DNA from: Elioraea rosea
GTDB lineage: Bacteria > Pseudomonadota > Alphaproteobacteria > Acetobacterales > Acetobacteraceae
DNA: 64,000 nucleotides
Assembly: GCF_007644105.1 (NCBI RefSeq)
Contig: NZ_VFAC01000021.1
Span: forward strand, 1-64,000
Direction: 5' to 3'
The position numbers and the translations under genes are program-made. Shown one piece after another: positions 1 through 11,511 of the stretch (positions are counted from its first letter, which is position 1; the number at the start of each line of letters is the position of its first letter). The notes under the pieces were generated by a model. The model ran no database searches. It saw only the letters and a program-made list of their open reading frames with translations, and was not told the origin of the DNA.

Positions 1-1954
1 GCTCCCCCGGTGCGACGCCGAGCCCTTCGCCGAGCCGGTGCGCGAGGCCGCGCAGCGACGCCTCGATCGACCCCGCTGCCCGAAGCGCGACGAGAGGGGC
101 GAGCGTCCGCGCGATCAGCCCGCCGAGCCAGGCGGCGATGCGGCGGCGGATGCGCTCGCGCTGGGCGCCGTCGAGGAAGTCTCCGCCCGGAACGACGACG
201 AGCGGCCGCAGCGGGTCGGCGCCGGCGGCGAGCCGGGCCACCTCCGCCCCGCGCCAGGCGATGCGGGAATTGCCTGTGAGCGAGAACGCTTCGTCCCCCT
301 CACCCTCGAGGGCGGCGACGCGACGGGGGATCTCTCCGGCCAGCGCGCGGCGCGCGGCACGCAGCACGGCCTGCCTGCCCACACCGGACGCCTCCGGGTC
401 GGGGTGGAAGGTGAAGCCCTCGACGCGGCCGACGCTGTGGCCCTCCACCACCACCGCGCCGTCACGCGTGACGGCAGACAGAAGCTCCTCCTCCGCCCCC
501 GCGTCGAGGCGCCGGATCAGGTGCGCGGCGCGGCGGTCGACGAAGCGGGCCGTCAGGCGCTCGTGCAGCGCATCGGAGATCCGGTCCTCGAGCGCGCGCG
601 TTGCCGCCTGCAGCGCCTGGGCATCCTCCACCCAGCCCGGGCGCGAGGCGACATAGGCCCAGACGCGCACGCCGGAGATGCGTGCCATCAGCGTGTCGAG
701 GTCGCCATCCGTGCGGTCGAGCGCGGCGAGCTGGGTCGTCACGAACGAGGCGGCAAGCCGGTGCGGCGGGGCGCGCAGCGCGTGGAAGATGCGGCCGCAG
801 AGCCTTGCGTGGCTGTCGTCTCCGAGGCGGCGATAGTCCGGCACCTGGCAGGCATCCCAGAGCAGGTGCAGCAGCTCGCGCGAGATCGCTGCCTCGCGGA
901 TATCGGCGTCGCGCGCGAGGAAGGCGAGTGCTAGGTGATCGGCGGCGTCCACGCCGCGTACGAGGCCCGCGCCGGGGCTCGGCCGTTCGAGCGAGGCGAG
1001 AAGCGCGTCGAGGCTCGAGAAGTCGAGCGTGGGGTTGCGCCAGTAGAGATGGTCGAGCGGGTCGAAGCGGTGGTCCTCGATCGCCCCGGCGAGCTCGGGG
1101 GAGAGGGCGGGGGCGTCGGCGGTGGTGCCGAAGGTGCCGTCTGCCATGCCGCGCCCGGCGCGGCCGGCGATCTGGGCAAGCTCGGTCGCGTGCAGAAGTC
1201 GCGGGCGGTGGCCGTCGAACTTGGCGAGGCCGGCGAAGGCGACATGGTTGATGTCCATGTTCAGCCCCATGCCGATCGCGTCGGTCGCGACCAGGAAGTC
1301 GACCTCCTTGGCCTGGTACATCGCGACCTGGGCGTTGCGGGTTCGTGGGCTGAGCCGGCCCATCACCACCGCGCAGCCGCCGCGCCTCCGCCGCAGCGCC
1401 TCGGCGATCGCGTACACCTCCGCGGCGGAGAAGGCGACGATGGCCGAGCGTGGCGGCAGGCGGGTGAGCTTGGCCGGCCCGGTGTGGGTGAGCTTCGACA
1501 GGCGCGGGCGCGTCTCCACCTCCGCCTCCGGCACCAGGCGGCGGAGGAGCGGGCGGATCGTCTCCGCCCCGAGCACCATCGTCTCGTCCGTTCCCCGCGC
1601 GTGCAGCAGCCGGTCGGTGAAGACGTGGCCGCGGTCGGGGTCGGCGCAGAGCTGGATCTCGTCGACCGCGACGAAGGAGAACCTCCGATCGAGTGGCATC
1701 GCCTCGACCGTGCAGCAGAACCACCGCGCCGTGGGCGGGACGATCTTCTCCTCGCCGGTGACGAGCGCGACCTTGGCGGGCCCGACGCGCGCGGCGATGC
1801 GGTCGTAGTTCTCGCGGGCGAGAAGGCGGAGGGGGAAGCCGATGACCCCGGTGGCGTGCGCCAGCATGCGCTCGACCGCCAGGTGGGTCTTGCCGGTGTT
1901 GGTCGGGCCCAGCACCGCGCGCACGCGCGGTCGGTCGAGGTCGCCGCCGGTCAT
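1..1954 (-). CDS. SUV3-type DEAD/DEAH-box RNA helicase, C-terminus cut by window edge
   Basis: Reading leftward from an ATG at 1954, the frame stays open to base 1, so the C-terminus lies outside the window. The translation begins MTGGDLDRPRVRAVLGPTN and has a Walker A motif GPTNTGKT at about residues 16-23, a DEIQ box (motif II) near residues 98-101 and a motif VI-like segment QIAGRAGRG. This order, together with the FPLRLLAREN stretch after Walker A, is typical of the SUV3/mitochondrial ATP-dependent RNA helicase family found in alphaproteobacteria, which unwinds RNA during turnover. The long open frames on the plus strand here are GC-driven shadows. The gene lies downstream of a hairpin-rich tandem repeat and the DUF1223 gene on the same strand. 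The family call is firm; the exact substrate is unknown. Confidence 0.85.
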   Translation of the reverse strand, partial: MTGGDLDRPRVRAVLGPTNTGKTHLAVERMLAHATGVIGFPLRLLARENYDRIAARVGPAKVALVTGEEKIVPPTARWFCCTVEAMPLDRRFSFVAVDEIQLCADPDRGHVFTDRLLHARGTDETMVLGAETIRPLLRRLVPEAEVETRPRLSKLTHTGPAKLTRLPPRSAIVAFSAAEVYAIAEALRRRRGGCAVVMGRLSPRTRNAQVAMYQAKEVDFLVATDAIGMGLNMDINHVAFAGLAKFDGHRPRLLHATELAQIAGRAGRGMADGTFGTTADAPALSPELAGAIEDHRFDPLDHLYWRNPTLDFSSLDALLASLERPSPGAGLVRGVDAADHLALAFLARDADIREAAISRELLHLLWDACQVPDYRRLGDDSHARLCGRIFHALRAPPHRLAASFVTTQLAALDRTDGDLDTLMARISGVRVWAYVASRPGWVEDAQALQAATRALEDRISDALHERLTARFVDRRAAHLIRRLDAGAEEELLSAVTRDGAVVVEGHSVGRVEGFTFHPDPEASGVGRQAVLRAARRALAGEIPRRVAALEGEGDEAFSLTGNSRIAWRGAEVARLAAGADPLRPLVVVPGGDFLDGAQRERIRRRIAAWLGGLIARTLAPLVALRAAGSIEASLRGLAHRLGEGLGVAPGE

Positions 1955-1994
1955 GGGGTCACTCTGGACGGAGGGTGCGGGGTTTCGCAACTGC

Positions 1995-2116
1995 GCCGGC
2001 AGCGGGCGGCGCCCGCGCGAGGCGTTTCTCTCATGCTGTCGCCGGCAGCGGGCGGAGCCCGCGCGAGGCGTTTCTCTCATGCTGTCGCCGGCGGCGGGCG
2101 GAGCCCGCGCGAGGCG
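1995..2116. repeat. 46-bp tandem repeat, 2.6 copies, each with a GC hairpin
   Basis: Three consecutive copies begin at 1995, 2041 and 2087. The first two are 46 bp long and differ by one base; the third stops after 30 bp at 2116. Each unit carries the inverted repeat GCGGGC-GGA-GCCCGC, followed in the full units by TTTCTCTCAT. The array fills the gap between the end of the DUF1223 gene and the start of the helicase gene. It could act as a stacked terminator or be a REP-like element; neither is proven. Confidence 0.8.
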
Positions 2117-2122
2117 AAACTT

Positions 2123-2881
2123 CTACTTCAGCGCCAGGTTCCCGGTGCCGACGACCGGGCCAAGGTTCCTGCCCTGCAGGATCAGGGCGACGCCGTCGGC
2201 CTCGAGGGAGGGGCGGTCGATCGTCACGACCGCCGGCGTCTCCTCCACCACAGCGACGATGCCGGCCTGGCGCACGATATTCGCATGCTCGAGCGTGCGG
2301 CCGGCATTCTCGCCCCCGGCAACGAACCCGCCGCCGTGGCGCGTGTAGAGCACCACCCAGAGCTCGAGCGGGATGGCGACATCGGCCACCTTCGGCACCG
2401 AGATCACGAAACGCTCGGTTCCCGCCATCTCGCGGCTGATGGCGAGCGCCACGGTCGGCGCCGCGTCGGCGAGGAGGCGCTCGATCCGCGGCCCGTCGCT
2501 GCCGACGACGGCGGAGGAGCCTTGGACGACAAGCTGCGGCGTGTAGATGCTGCGGCTCCGCATCGCCCTGGCGTAGCCGCGCTGGCGCCGCGCGCTCGCC
2601 GGAATGGCGTAGGGGTCGGACCAGCCCATGTGGTCCCAGTAGGCGACGTGGAAGGAGAGGACGAGCAGGTCGTCCCGCGCGGCGAGCGAGGCGAGCAGCC
2701 TGTCGGCCGGCGGACAGGCCGAGCAGCCCTGGCTCGTGAAGAGCTCGAGCAGGATGGGGCCGCGCGCCTCTACCCGCTCCGATGCCTCGGCGACGGCGGG
2801 TGCGATCTGCGCACGCGCCAGCCCCGATGACATCAGGGCGGCGGCGAGGGTGCAGACAAGTGTGGCGGCGAGGCGGACCAT
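2123..2881 (-). CDS. DUF1223 thioredoxin-like secreted protein
   Basis: The protein is 252 residues. It opens with a cleavable signal peptide (hydrophobic stretch then LARAQ near residues 20-25), followed by the segment LLELFTSQGCSACPPADRLL. The FTSQGCxxCPPAD signature is the hallmark of DUF1223, a thioredoxin-fold family in proteobacteria with a CxxC pair (here CSAC). Further family features are the HVAYWDHMGW and YTPQLVVQG segments. It is likely periplasmic and redox-related, but no biochemical role is established for the family. The ATG at 2881 places the signal peptide correctly. A divergent MFS gene starts about 100 bp upstream. Confidence 0.9.
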   Translation of the reverse strand: MVRLAATLVCTLAAALMSSGLARAQIAPAVAEASERVEARGPILLELFTSQGCSACPPADRLLASLAARDDLLVLSFHVAYWDHMGWSDPYAIPASARRQRGYARAMRSRSIYTPQLVVQGSSAVVGSDGPRIERLLADAAPTVALAISREMAGTERFVISVPKVADVAIPLELWVVLYTRHGGGFVAGGENAGRTLEHANIVRQAGIVAVVEETPAVVTIDRPSLEADGVALILQGRNLGPVVGTGNLALK

Positions 2882-2983
2882 GCGGACGATATCGTGCTTG
2901 GAACGTCAGGCGCTTCCAACGCAAACGCGCGTGATGGACACACTTTTCCCGTCTAGGGTGTGGCGCGTGAGCAACGTCTGCCC

Positions 2984-4132
2984 GTGAGCACCGACAGCAC
3001 GGCCGCGCGGCGGCTTGCCCTCTACTACGCCGCGGTGTTCGCCGGCCCGGGCGTAACGCTCCCCTTCCTGCCGGCCTTCCTAGCCCTTCAAGGCCTCGCG
3101 CCATCGGAAGTTGCAGCCGCGCTCGCCGCGCAGCAGATCGCGCGGCTTCTCTCGGGCCCGTTGATCGGCCGCGCGGCAGACGGCACGGGGCGGCGCGCGC
3201 TCGTCGCGGCGCTCTCCGCCGCTGCGGCGGCGGCATCCTCGCTTCTGCTTCTCGCGGCACCAGGTCCGCTCACGCTCGCCATGGCATGCGCGCTGACCGG
3301 CGCGCTTGCCGCCCCGCTCGTCCCGCTCGGCGATGCGCTGGCGCTGCGGGCCGCCTCGCTCGGCCTCTGCGATTTCGGGCGCGTGCGCAGCATCGGATCG
3401 ATCTCGTTCATCGCAGGCACGCTCGCGGGCGGGGTGGCCGTGCGGCACCTTGGCGCAGGCATCGTGCCCTGGGCGATGGCAGCGGGGTACGTGGCGACGT
3501 CCGCCTCGGCGCTCATGCTGCCCGGCCTCGGCACCGCGCGGGCGAAGGGGCGCGGCCTCGGCCTTGGCCTGCTCCGCAACCGCAGGTTCCTGCTCCTGCT
3601 CCTCGCCTCCGGGCTGACGCAGGGCAGCCACGCGATGCATTACGGCTTCTCCGTCCTCTGGTGGCAGAGGGCGGGGATCGGGCCGGACGTCTCGGGCGTG
3701 CTCTGGACCGTCGGCGTGGTGGCCGAGATCGCCCTGCTGATGGGGGCGCGGGACATCGCCGGCCGGGCCGGGGCTGCGGGGCTGCTGGCGATCGGGGCGG
3801 CCGCGGGCGTGCTGCGCTGGTCCGTGACGGCGGCGACGGTCGAGCCCTGGCTGCTCGCCTCGCTCCAGCTCCTGCATGCGCTGACTTTCGGCGCGACGAT
3901 GCTCGGGGCCGCGGGGATGATCGCCCGGCTCGTGCCGCCCGAGCTCGGCGCGACGGCACAGACGCTGCACGCCGCGTTCGGGCCGGGGCTCGCGACGATG
4001 CTTCTGACGGCGGCGAGCGGCCCCCTCTACGCCCGGTTCGGCGGCCTCGCGTTCCTGGCCATGGCCGCCGCCTGCGCCGCCGCCCTCATCCCCGCAGCAC
4101 TGCTGGCACGACGGGGTGACACTTCACGATAG
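2984..4132 (+). CDS. MFS transporter, HcaT/LacY-like
   Basis: A hydrophobic protein of about 382 residues with some 12 predicted membrane segments. Features are the RLALYYAAVFAGPGVTLPFL opening, a GRAADGTGRR loop between helices 2 and 3, and RSIGSISFIAGTLAGG. This matches the MFS_1-like branch that includes HcaT-type aromatic acid and LacY-type sugar permeases; the substrate cannot be told from sequence. A GTG at 2984 is chosen because it gives the usual short N-tail. A GTG at 2960 would add eight residues and is possible. The gene is divergent from the DUF1223 gene and convergent with the binding-protein gene, with which it shares a terminator hairpin. Confidence 0.8.
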   Translation: MSTDSTAARRLALYYAAVFAGPGVTLPFLPAFLALQGLAPSEVAAALAAQQIARLLSGPLIGRAADGTGRRALVAALSAAAAAASSLLLLAAPGPLTLAMACALTGALAAPLVPLGDALALRAASLGLCDFGRVRSIGSISFIAGTLAGGVAVRHLGAGIVPWAMAAGYVATSASALMLPGLGTARAKGRGLGLGLLRNRRFLLLLLASGLTQGSHAMHYGFSVLWWQRAGIGPDVSGVLWTVGVVAEIALLMGARDIAGRAGAAGLLAIGAAAGVLRWSVTAATVEPWLLASLQLLHALTFGATMLGAAGMIARLVPPELGATAQTLHAAFGPGLATMLLTAASGPLYARFGGLAFLAMAAACAAALIPAALLARRGDTSR

Positions 4133-4142
4133 GGAAGACGCA

Positions 4143-4182
4143 GAGAGATGGCCCAGCCACGGCAAGTATCGGGCCATCTCTC
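4143..4182. terminator. Bidirectional hairpin terminator between convergent genes
   Basis: A perfect 12-bp stem is formed by GAGAGATGGCCC (4143-4154) and GGGCCATCTCTC (4171-4182), with a 16-nt loop. It sits between the MFS stop at 4132 and the stop codon of the minus-strand binding-protein gene, which it overlaps. No long T-run follows on either side, so efficiency is uncertain. Confidence 0.6.
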
Positions 4183-5749
4183 ACTTCTTCTCGACATTCC
4201 AGAACACCATGACCGGCGCGGCGAGCACGCCCTCGATGTTCGCGCGGCGGGCATAGGGCACATCGGCCTGGCCGAGGACGATGTAGGGCTGCATCTCGGC
4301 GAGGCGCCGCTGGAGCTGCTCGGCGATGCGCTTGCGGTCGGCGTCGTTCGTCGCGTCGATGAAGGCGGCGCGCAGCTTCTCCGCCTCCTCGTCGCACGGC
4401 CAGCCTGCCCAGTTGCGCCCGTCGCAGGACATGTTGGTGCCGATGTTGGTCAGAGGGTGGAACATCGTCGCACCCGACGCGCCGGTCACGAACAGGTTGT
4501 AGCCGCCCTGGTCGGGCGGGTCCTTCCTCGGCTGGCGGGTGATCACCGTGCCCCAGTCATTGTACTGAAGGTCGACGTTCATACCCGCCTGGCGCATCCC
4601 GGCAGCGACCACCTCGGCCATGCGCCCGATCCAGGGAATGTCGTTGGTGGTGACGAAGACGAGCCGCTCGCCGCGATAGCCTGCCTCGGCCATCAGCGAG
4701 CGCGCGCGCTCGATGTTCGGCGTGGCGTAGGCGTCCGACCCGGCCTCGGAGGCATAGGCGGTGCCGCAGACGAAGAACGCGCCGCAGCGCTTCCACCACC
4801 GCTCGTCGCCGAAGCCCGCGGCCATCGCGTCGGCCTGGTTCACGACGTAGGCGAGCGCAAGCCGGGCGCGCGGGTCGTTGAACGGGGCGTGCAGGGAGTT
4901 CGGCCGGAGCATGCCCTGGGTGCCGAGCGTGTTCAGCCGGTCGACCACCGTGCCGCGCTGGCGCGACACCACCGGAACGAGATCGGTCGCGACCTGTTCC
5001 CAGATGTCGATCTCGCCCGCCTGCATCGCCGCCGCCACCGTCGAGGCATCGGGGATGTTGCGCCACTCGACGCGATCGACCTTCACCACGCGCCCGCCTG
5101 CGAGCCCGCTCGGCGGCTCGGAGCGCGGCCGGTAGTCGAGGTTCTTCTCGTAGACGACCCGCTGGCCGGCCATCCACTGCTCGCGCACGAAGCGGAACGG
5201 GCCGGAGCCGACGGTGGTGCTGATCGGCGTTCCGGCATCGGTGCGCGCATCCTCCTCGCGCATGATCGCCGGGATCTGCCCGACCGCGGAGCCGAGCGCG
5301 TAGGTCATCAGCCCGAAGGGGCGCTTCAGGACCATCGTGAACGTCTTGTCGTCGACGATGTCGAGCGAGGCGAGCGCGTCGCCGAGCCGCGACCCCACCG
5401 TGTCGCGCGACATCCACCGCCGAAGCGAAGCCGCGACATCGCGCGTCGTCACCGGCTTGCCGTCATGGAAGGCGAGGCCATCGCGCAGCGTGAAGCGCCA
5501 TGTGAGCTGGTCGTCGCTGACCGACCAGGTATCGACCATCTGCGGCTGCGGCGTGAGCGACTGGTCCCATGCGAACAGCGTCTCGTAGATCATCAGCCCG
5601 TGCATGCGGGTGATGACCACCGAGACGGCGACGGGGTCGAGCGTGCGGAGGTCGGCATGCGGAACGACCCGCAGGACCGACTGCGCCGAGGCGGGCAAGG
5701 CGATGCCCGCCGCGAGCCCTGCGGCCAGCAGCGTGGAACGAAGGGTCAT
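4181..5749 (-). CDS. ABC transporter family-5 substrate-binding protein (peptide/nickel type)
   Basis: The protein is 522 residues from the ATG at 5749, chosen because MTLRSTLLAAGLAAGIALPASA is a clean signal peptide; the frame extends 28 residues further upstream without such a feature. The mature protein shows the SBP_bac_5 layout: LRTLDPVAVS near the N-terminus, then FTLRDGLAFHDGKPVTTRDV and a late VVAAGMRQAGMNVDLQYNDW. These periplasmic proteins deliver oligopeptides, dipeptides or opines to an ABC permease. No permease or ATPase gene is in the window, so it is an orphan here. It lies 40 bp downstream of a D-aminopeptidase-like gene on the same strand, suggesting uptake and cleavage of D-amino-acid peptides (inference). 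Confidence 0.88.
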   Translation of the reverse strand: MTLRSTLLAAGLAAGIALPASAQSVLRVVPHADLRTLDPVAVSVVITRMHGLMIYETLFAWDQSLTPQPQMVDTWSVSDDQLTWRFTLRDGLAFHDGKPVTTRDVAASLRRWMSRDTVGSRLGDALASLDIVDDKTFTMVLKRPFGLMTYALGSAVGQIPAIMREEDARTDAGTPISTTVGSGPFRFVREQWMAGQRVVYEKNLDYRPRSEPPSGLAGGRVVKVDRVEWRNIPDASTVAAAMQAGEIDIWEQVATDLVPVVSRQRGTVVDRLNTLGTQGMLRPNSLHAPFNDPRARLALAYVVNQADAMAAGFGDERWWKRCGAFFVCGTAYASEAGSDAYATPNIERARSLMAEAGYRGERLVFVTTNDIPWIGRMAEVVAAGMRQAGMNVDLQYNDWGTVITRQPRKDPPDQGGYNLFVTGASGATMFHPLTNIGTNMSCDGRNWAGWPCDEEAEKLRAAFIDATNDADRKRIAEQLQRRLAEMQPYIVLGQADVPYARRANIEGVLAAPVMVFWNVEKK

Positions 5750-5789
5750 GCGGCTTCTCCCGAGAGGTGCGGCGACGGATAGGGCGCGG

Positions 5790-7319
5790 TCAGACGCGGC
5801 GGAAGTCCAGCACGCGACAGCGGTTCGTGACAACCCGCGCGCGATCGCCGTCGAACTGGACGCAGGGCCGTTGCGCCCATGGACCGTCGCTTCGCCGGAA
5901 CAGCGCGCGCCCGGCCCCGAGCGGCGTGAGCGGCAGAACCGACCGGAGCGGCCCGGCGCCCGTCGTCAGCGTCGCGCCGCTCGCATCGACGACGAAGGAG
6001 CTTCCGACCGTCTCGTTCCGCCAGCGGCCTGACCAGGCCGGGTCGCAGCGCGCGTCGGGCGCGATCGGGGCGAAGCGGCGCCTTGCGTGGTTGATCTCGC
6101 CCGCGATTGCCTCGCCTTCCTGCCTCAGCCTGATCCACATGTAGGGGCTGCGCGAGACGGCCCAGCGATCTTCCCCGGCATAGAGGCGCTCGGTGGCGCC
6201 GAGGAACGTGACCGTGTCGGCGGCGACCTCGACCCAGTACGGCCCGCCCTCGGCATCGGCGTAGAGGCCCGGGCGAAGCGTGTCGGGCGGAACGGGCGGG
6301 GCCTGGGTGAAGCCGCGGCCGGCCGCCATCACCGCGAGCGCGAGGCCGAGGCTGTCGGTCTCCTCCCGGTTGGTCAGGACGACGACGCCGGCGTCCAGAT
6401 CGCGGCTGACCAGGACGTGGTTCTTGAAGCCGGGAAGCGAGCCGCCGTGGCCGAACAGGATGTCGGGCCCGAGAGGCGACCGCCCGAGGCCGAGCCCGTA
6501 GCCCGTGCTGCGCCCATCGGTCAGCCTGCGCGGGGCGGAGAGCTGGTCGAGCACCCCGGCAAGCGGTCCCTCCCCGGCGAGCAGCGCGGCGCACCAGCGC
6601 GCGAGATCATTCGCCGAGCCGGCCAGCCCGCCCGAGCCCGAGAAATGCGGCCCGTAGCGCCCCTCGCGCCAGGCGCCCGCTGCGTCCTTCCAGTAGCCGC
6701 GCGCGAGGCCGGGGACAGGGTCCGTCCAGTCATCGGGGAAGTGCGTCGCCGCCATGCCGAGCGGCGCGAAATAGGCCTCGCGCCAGGCCTCGCCGACCGG
6801 GCCGCCGAGGCGCTTCTCCAGCACGTGCTGCATCAGCCGGTAGCCGGTATTCGTGTAGGAGATCTCCGCCCCTTGCGGGTAGTTCAGCCCCGGCAGGCGG
6901 GCGACGAGCTGGAACAGCATCGACCGCGACATCGCCGCGGTCGGCGGAACGTGGCACTGCCAGGCAGCCTCCATCGCATCCGGCAGGCCCGACGTCATGT
7001 CGAGGGCGCGGCCGATGGTGACGGCGCCGACGGTCTCCGGGAGCTCGGGAAGGTGCGTGCCGAGCGTGTCGTCGAGCGGCAGTCGGGCGCGGAGGGTGAG
7101 CGCGGCGAGAACCTGCTTGGTGATCGAGGCCCAGCGGAACGCCGTGTCGGGCACGATGGGTTCGCGGGTGTTGAGGTCGGCGAAGCCGCCGCAGGCGGCG
7201 TGCGTAGGCCCGTTCCGGTCGAGCAGGATGATCGCCCCGCCCGGCCCGCCCTCGCCGGTCCAGGCGGCGGCGAGGCCTTCGGCGTGGGCGGCGGCAGCTT
7301 CGGAATCGAAATGGTTCAT
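5790..7319 (-). CDS. Serine hydrolase, beta-lactamase/D-aminopeptidase family (S12)
   Basis: A 509-residue protein from the ATG at 7319; a TTG three codons upstream is less likely. The catalytic SxxK is SITK at residues 65-68, the YxN motif is YTN in SYTNTGYRLM, and the third motif is HGG in FGHGGSLPG. The length and the two extra C-terminal beta-rich segments after about residue 340 match D-aminopeptidase (DAP) better than a plain beta-lactamase or esterase. No signal peptide is visible, so it may be cytoplasmic. It heads a two-gene minus-strand unit with a peptide-type binding protein. A second protein of the same family lies at 35873-37477. The family call is firm; substrate preference is inferred. 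Confidence 0.85.
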   Translation of the reverse strand: MNHFDSEAAAAHAEGLAAAWTGEGGPGGAIILLDRNGPTHAACGGFADLNTREPIVPDTAFRWASITKQVLAALTLRARLPLDDTLGTHLPELPETVGAVTIGRALDMTSGLPDAMEAAWQCHVPPTAAMSRSMLFQLVARLPGLNYPQGAEISYTNTGYRLMQHVLEKRLGGPVGEAWREAYFAPLGMAATHFPDDWTDPVPGLARGYWKDAAGAWREGRYGPHFSGSGGLAGSANDLARWCAALLAGEGPLAGVLDQLSAPRRLTDGRSTGYGLGLGRSPLGPDILFGHGGSLPGFKNHVLVSRDLDAGVVVLTNREETDSLGLALAVMAAGRGFTQAPPVPPDTLRPGLYADAEGGPYWVEVAADTVTFLGATERLYAGEDRWAVSRSPYMWIRLRQEGEAIAGEINHARRRFAPIAPDARCDPAWSGRWRNETVGSSFVVDASGATLTTGAGPLRSVLPLTPLGAGRALFRRSDGPWAQRPCVQFDGDRARVVTNRCRVLDFRRV

Positions 7320-7353
7320 GCACGGCAAACCTCGCGCGCCGTGAAGAAAAAGA

Positions 7354-7377
7354 AAAGGGGGGCGGATGCCCCCCTTT
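7354..7377 (-). terminator. Rho-independent terminator after aconitase
   Basis: A 10-bp stem AAAGGGGGGC/GCCCCCCTTT with a GGAT loop. Read on the minus strand it is followed by the run TTTTCTTTTTCTTC (7356 down to 7343), the expected U-tract. It lies 30 bp beyond the aconitase stop and before the serine hydrolase gene. The other face has AAAAAAA, so it may work in both directions. Confidence 0.85.
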
Positions 7378-7406
7378 CCAAAAAAAGCCGCGACAGACGT
7401 GAGGCG

Positions 7407-10100
<2,694 letters not shown>

Positions 10101-10216
10101 GGGATTTCGCTCCGCTTCTGACGCGGCGGAGAGGGCGCACAGGGCCCGGCCGCGTTTGCGGGACATGGGCTTACACCATAGGGTTGGGGCCGTCCAACCG
10201 CGAAGGATTCGCAACA

Positions 10217-10846
10217 GTGTTGCAGGCCGAAGACCTCGCCGCCGCCCGCGGCGGGCGGAGCATCTTCGCCGGCGTGAGCTTCACCCTCACGTCGGGCATG
10301 GCGCTCACCCTCACCGGGCCGAACGGGGCGGGCAAGACGACGCTCCTCCGCCTGCTTGCTGGGCTCGGGCGCATCGTCGGCGGGAGGCTGCTCTGGAACG
10401 GCGCCGACGCGCTGGCCGACCGGGCCGCGCACGCGCGACGCCTCACCCTCGTCGGCCACCAGGACGCGATCAAGACCGCCTTCACCGTGGAGGAGGCGCT
10501 GGCGCATGAGGCGCGCATCGCAGGCGTCGATCCGGCGCATGCCGGGGCGGCGATGGTCGCGCTCGGCCTCTCCCATCTCGGCTCTGCGCCGATCCGGATC
10601 CTCTCCGCCGGGCAGCGGCGGCGCGTCGCGCTGGCCCGCCTGCCTCTCGCCCGCCGCACGCTCTGGCTTCTCGACGAGCCGACCGTGGCGCTCGACCATG
10701 CCGGCGTCGCCGCGCTCGGCGCGGTCATGGCCGCGCATCGCGCCGCGGGAGGCATCATCATCGCCTCGTCGCACCTGCCGCTGCCGCTGCCGAACGCCGC
10801 GCAGCTTCGCTTCAACGTCCGCCCGCCAGAGACGGAGGCAGCGTGA
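10217..10846 (+). CDS. ccmA: Heme exporter ATP-binding protein CcmA
   Basis: A 209-residue ABC ATPase with Walker [10 protein letters not shown], an [14 protein letters not shown] signature region and Walker [13 protein letters not shown]. The short length and the gene order followed directly by ccmB identify CcmA of the cytochrome c maturation system, which energises release of holo-CcmE. The GTG at 10217 gives the normal N-terminus [17 protein letters not shown] at 10184 is in frame but adds a non-conserved extension. It overlaps ccmB by 4 nt (GTGA), indicating coupling. Confidence 0.93.
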   Translation: MLQAEDLAAARGGRSIFAGVSFTLTSGMALTLTGPNGAGKTTLLRLLAGLGRIVGGRLLWNGADALADRAAHARRLTLVGHQDAIKTAFTVEEALAHEARIAGVDPAHAGAAMVALGLSHLGSAPIRILSAGQRRRVALARLPLARRTLWLLDEPTVALDHAGVAALGAVMAAHRAAGGIIIASSHLPLPLPNAAQLRFNVRPPETEAA

Positions 10847-11508
10847 GCCCGTTCTGGGGAATGCTCCGGCGGGACCTTGCTCTCGCCCGCCGGAACGCGG
10901 GCGACACGCTCGCGGCCGTCGCCTTCTTCCTTCTCGCCGTCGGGCTCTTTCCCTTCGGCGTCGGGCCTGCGCCGGAGCTTCTGGCGCGCATCGCCGCCGG
11001 CGTCGTGTGGGTCGCCGCCCTTCTCGCGGCGCTCCTGCCGCTCGACAGGCTGCTCGGCGCCGATTTCGAGGACGGAACGCTCGACCAGGCGATGCTCTCG
11101 GGCCTCGACCCGGCGATGGTGGCGGGCGCGAAGGCGGCCGCGCATTGGCTCTCGACGGGCGTGCCGCTTCTGCTCGCCTCGCCGGTTGCGGCGATCATGC
11201 TGAACCTGCCGCTCGATGCGCTCCCCGTTCTGGTCGCCGCCCTCGCACTCGGCTCGCTCGTCCTGTCGCTTCTCGGCACGGCAGGCGCGGCGCTCACGCT
11301 CGGCGCGCGGCGCGGCGGCGTGCTTCTGCCGCTCCTCGTGCTGCCACTCGCCATCCCCGCGCTGATCTTCGGCGTCGCCGCCGTCGATGCCGCCTTGGGC
11401 GGACTCGCGGTTCGCCCGCATCTCGCGATGCTCGCCGCCATGGCCGCCGCCGCGCTGCCGCTGTGCCCGCTCGCCGCAGGGGCGGCGCTCAAGGCGGCGA
11501 CGGAGTGA
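10843..11508 (+). CDS. ccmB: Heme exporter protein CcmB
   Basis: A 221-residue inner-membrane protein with six predicted helices. The N-terminus FWGMLRRDLALARRNAGDTL, the FFLLAVGLFPFGVGP segment and the LDRLLGADFEDGTLDQ loop are typical of CcmB, the permease of the CcmAB complex. The GTG start overlaps the ccmA stop. No ccmC follows: the next gene, only 3 bp away, is on the opposite strand, so the rest of the ccm genes must be elsewhere. Confidence 0.93.
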   Translation: MSPFWGMLRRDLALARRNAGDTLAAVAFFLLAVGLFPFGVGPAPELLARIAAGVVWVAALLAALLPLDRLLGADFEDGTLDQAMLSGLDPAMVAGAKAAAHWLSTGVPLLLASPVAAIMLNLPLDALPVLVAALALGSLVLSLLGTAGAALTLGARRGGVLLPLLVLPLAIPALIFGVAAVDAALGGLAVRPHLAMLAAMAAAALPLCPLAAGAALKAATE

Positions 11509-11511
11509 TGC

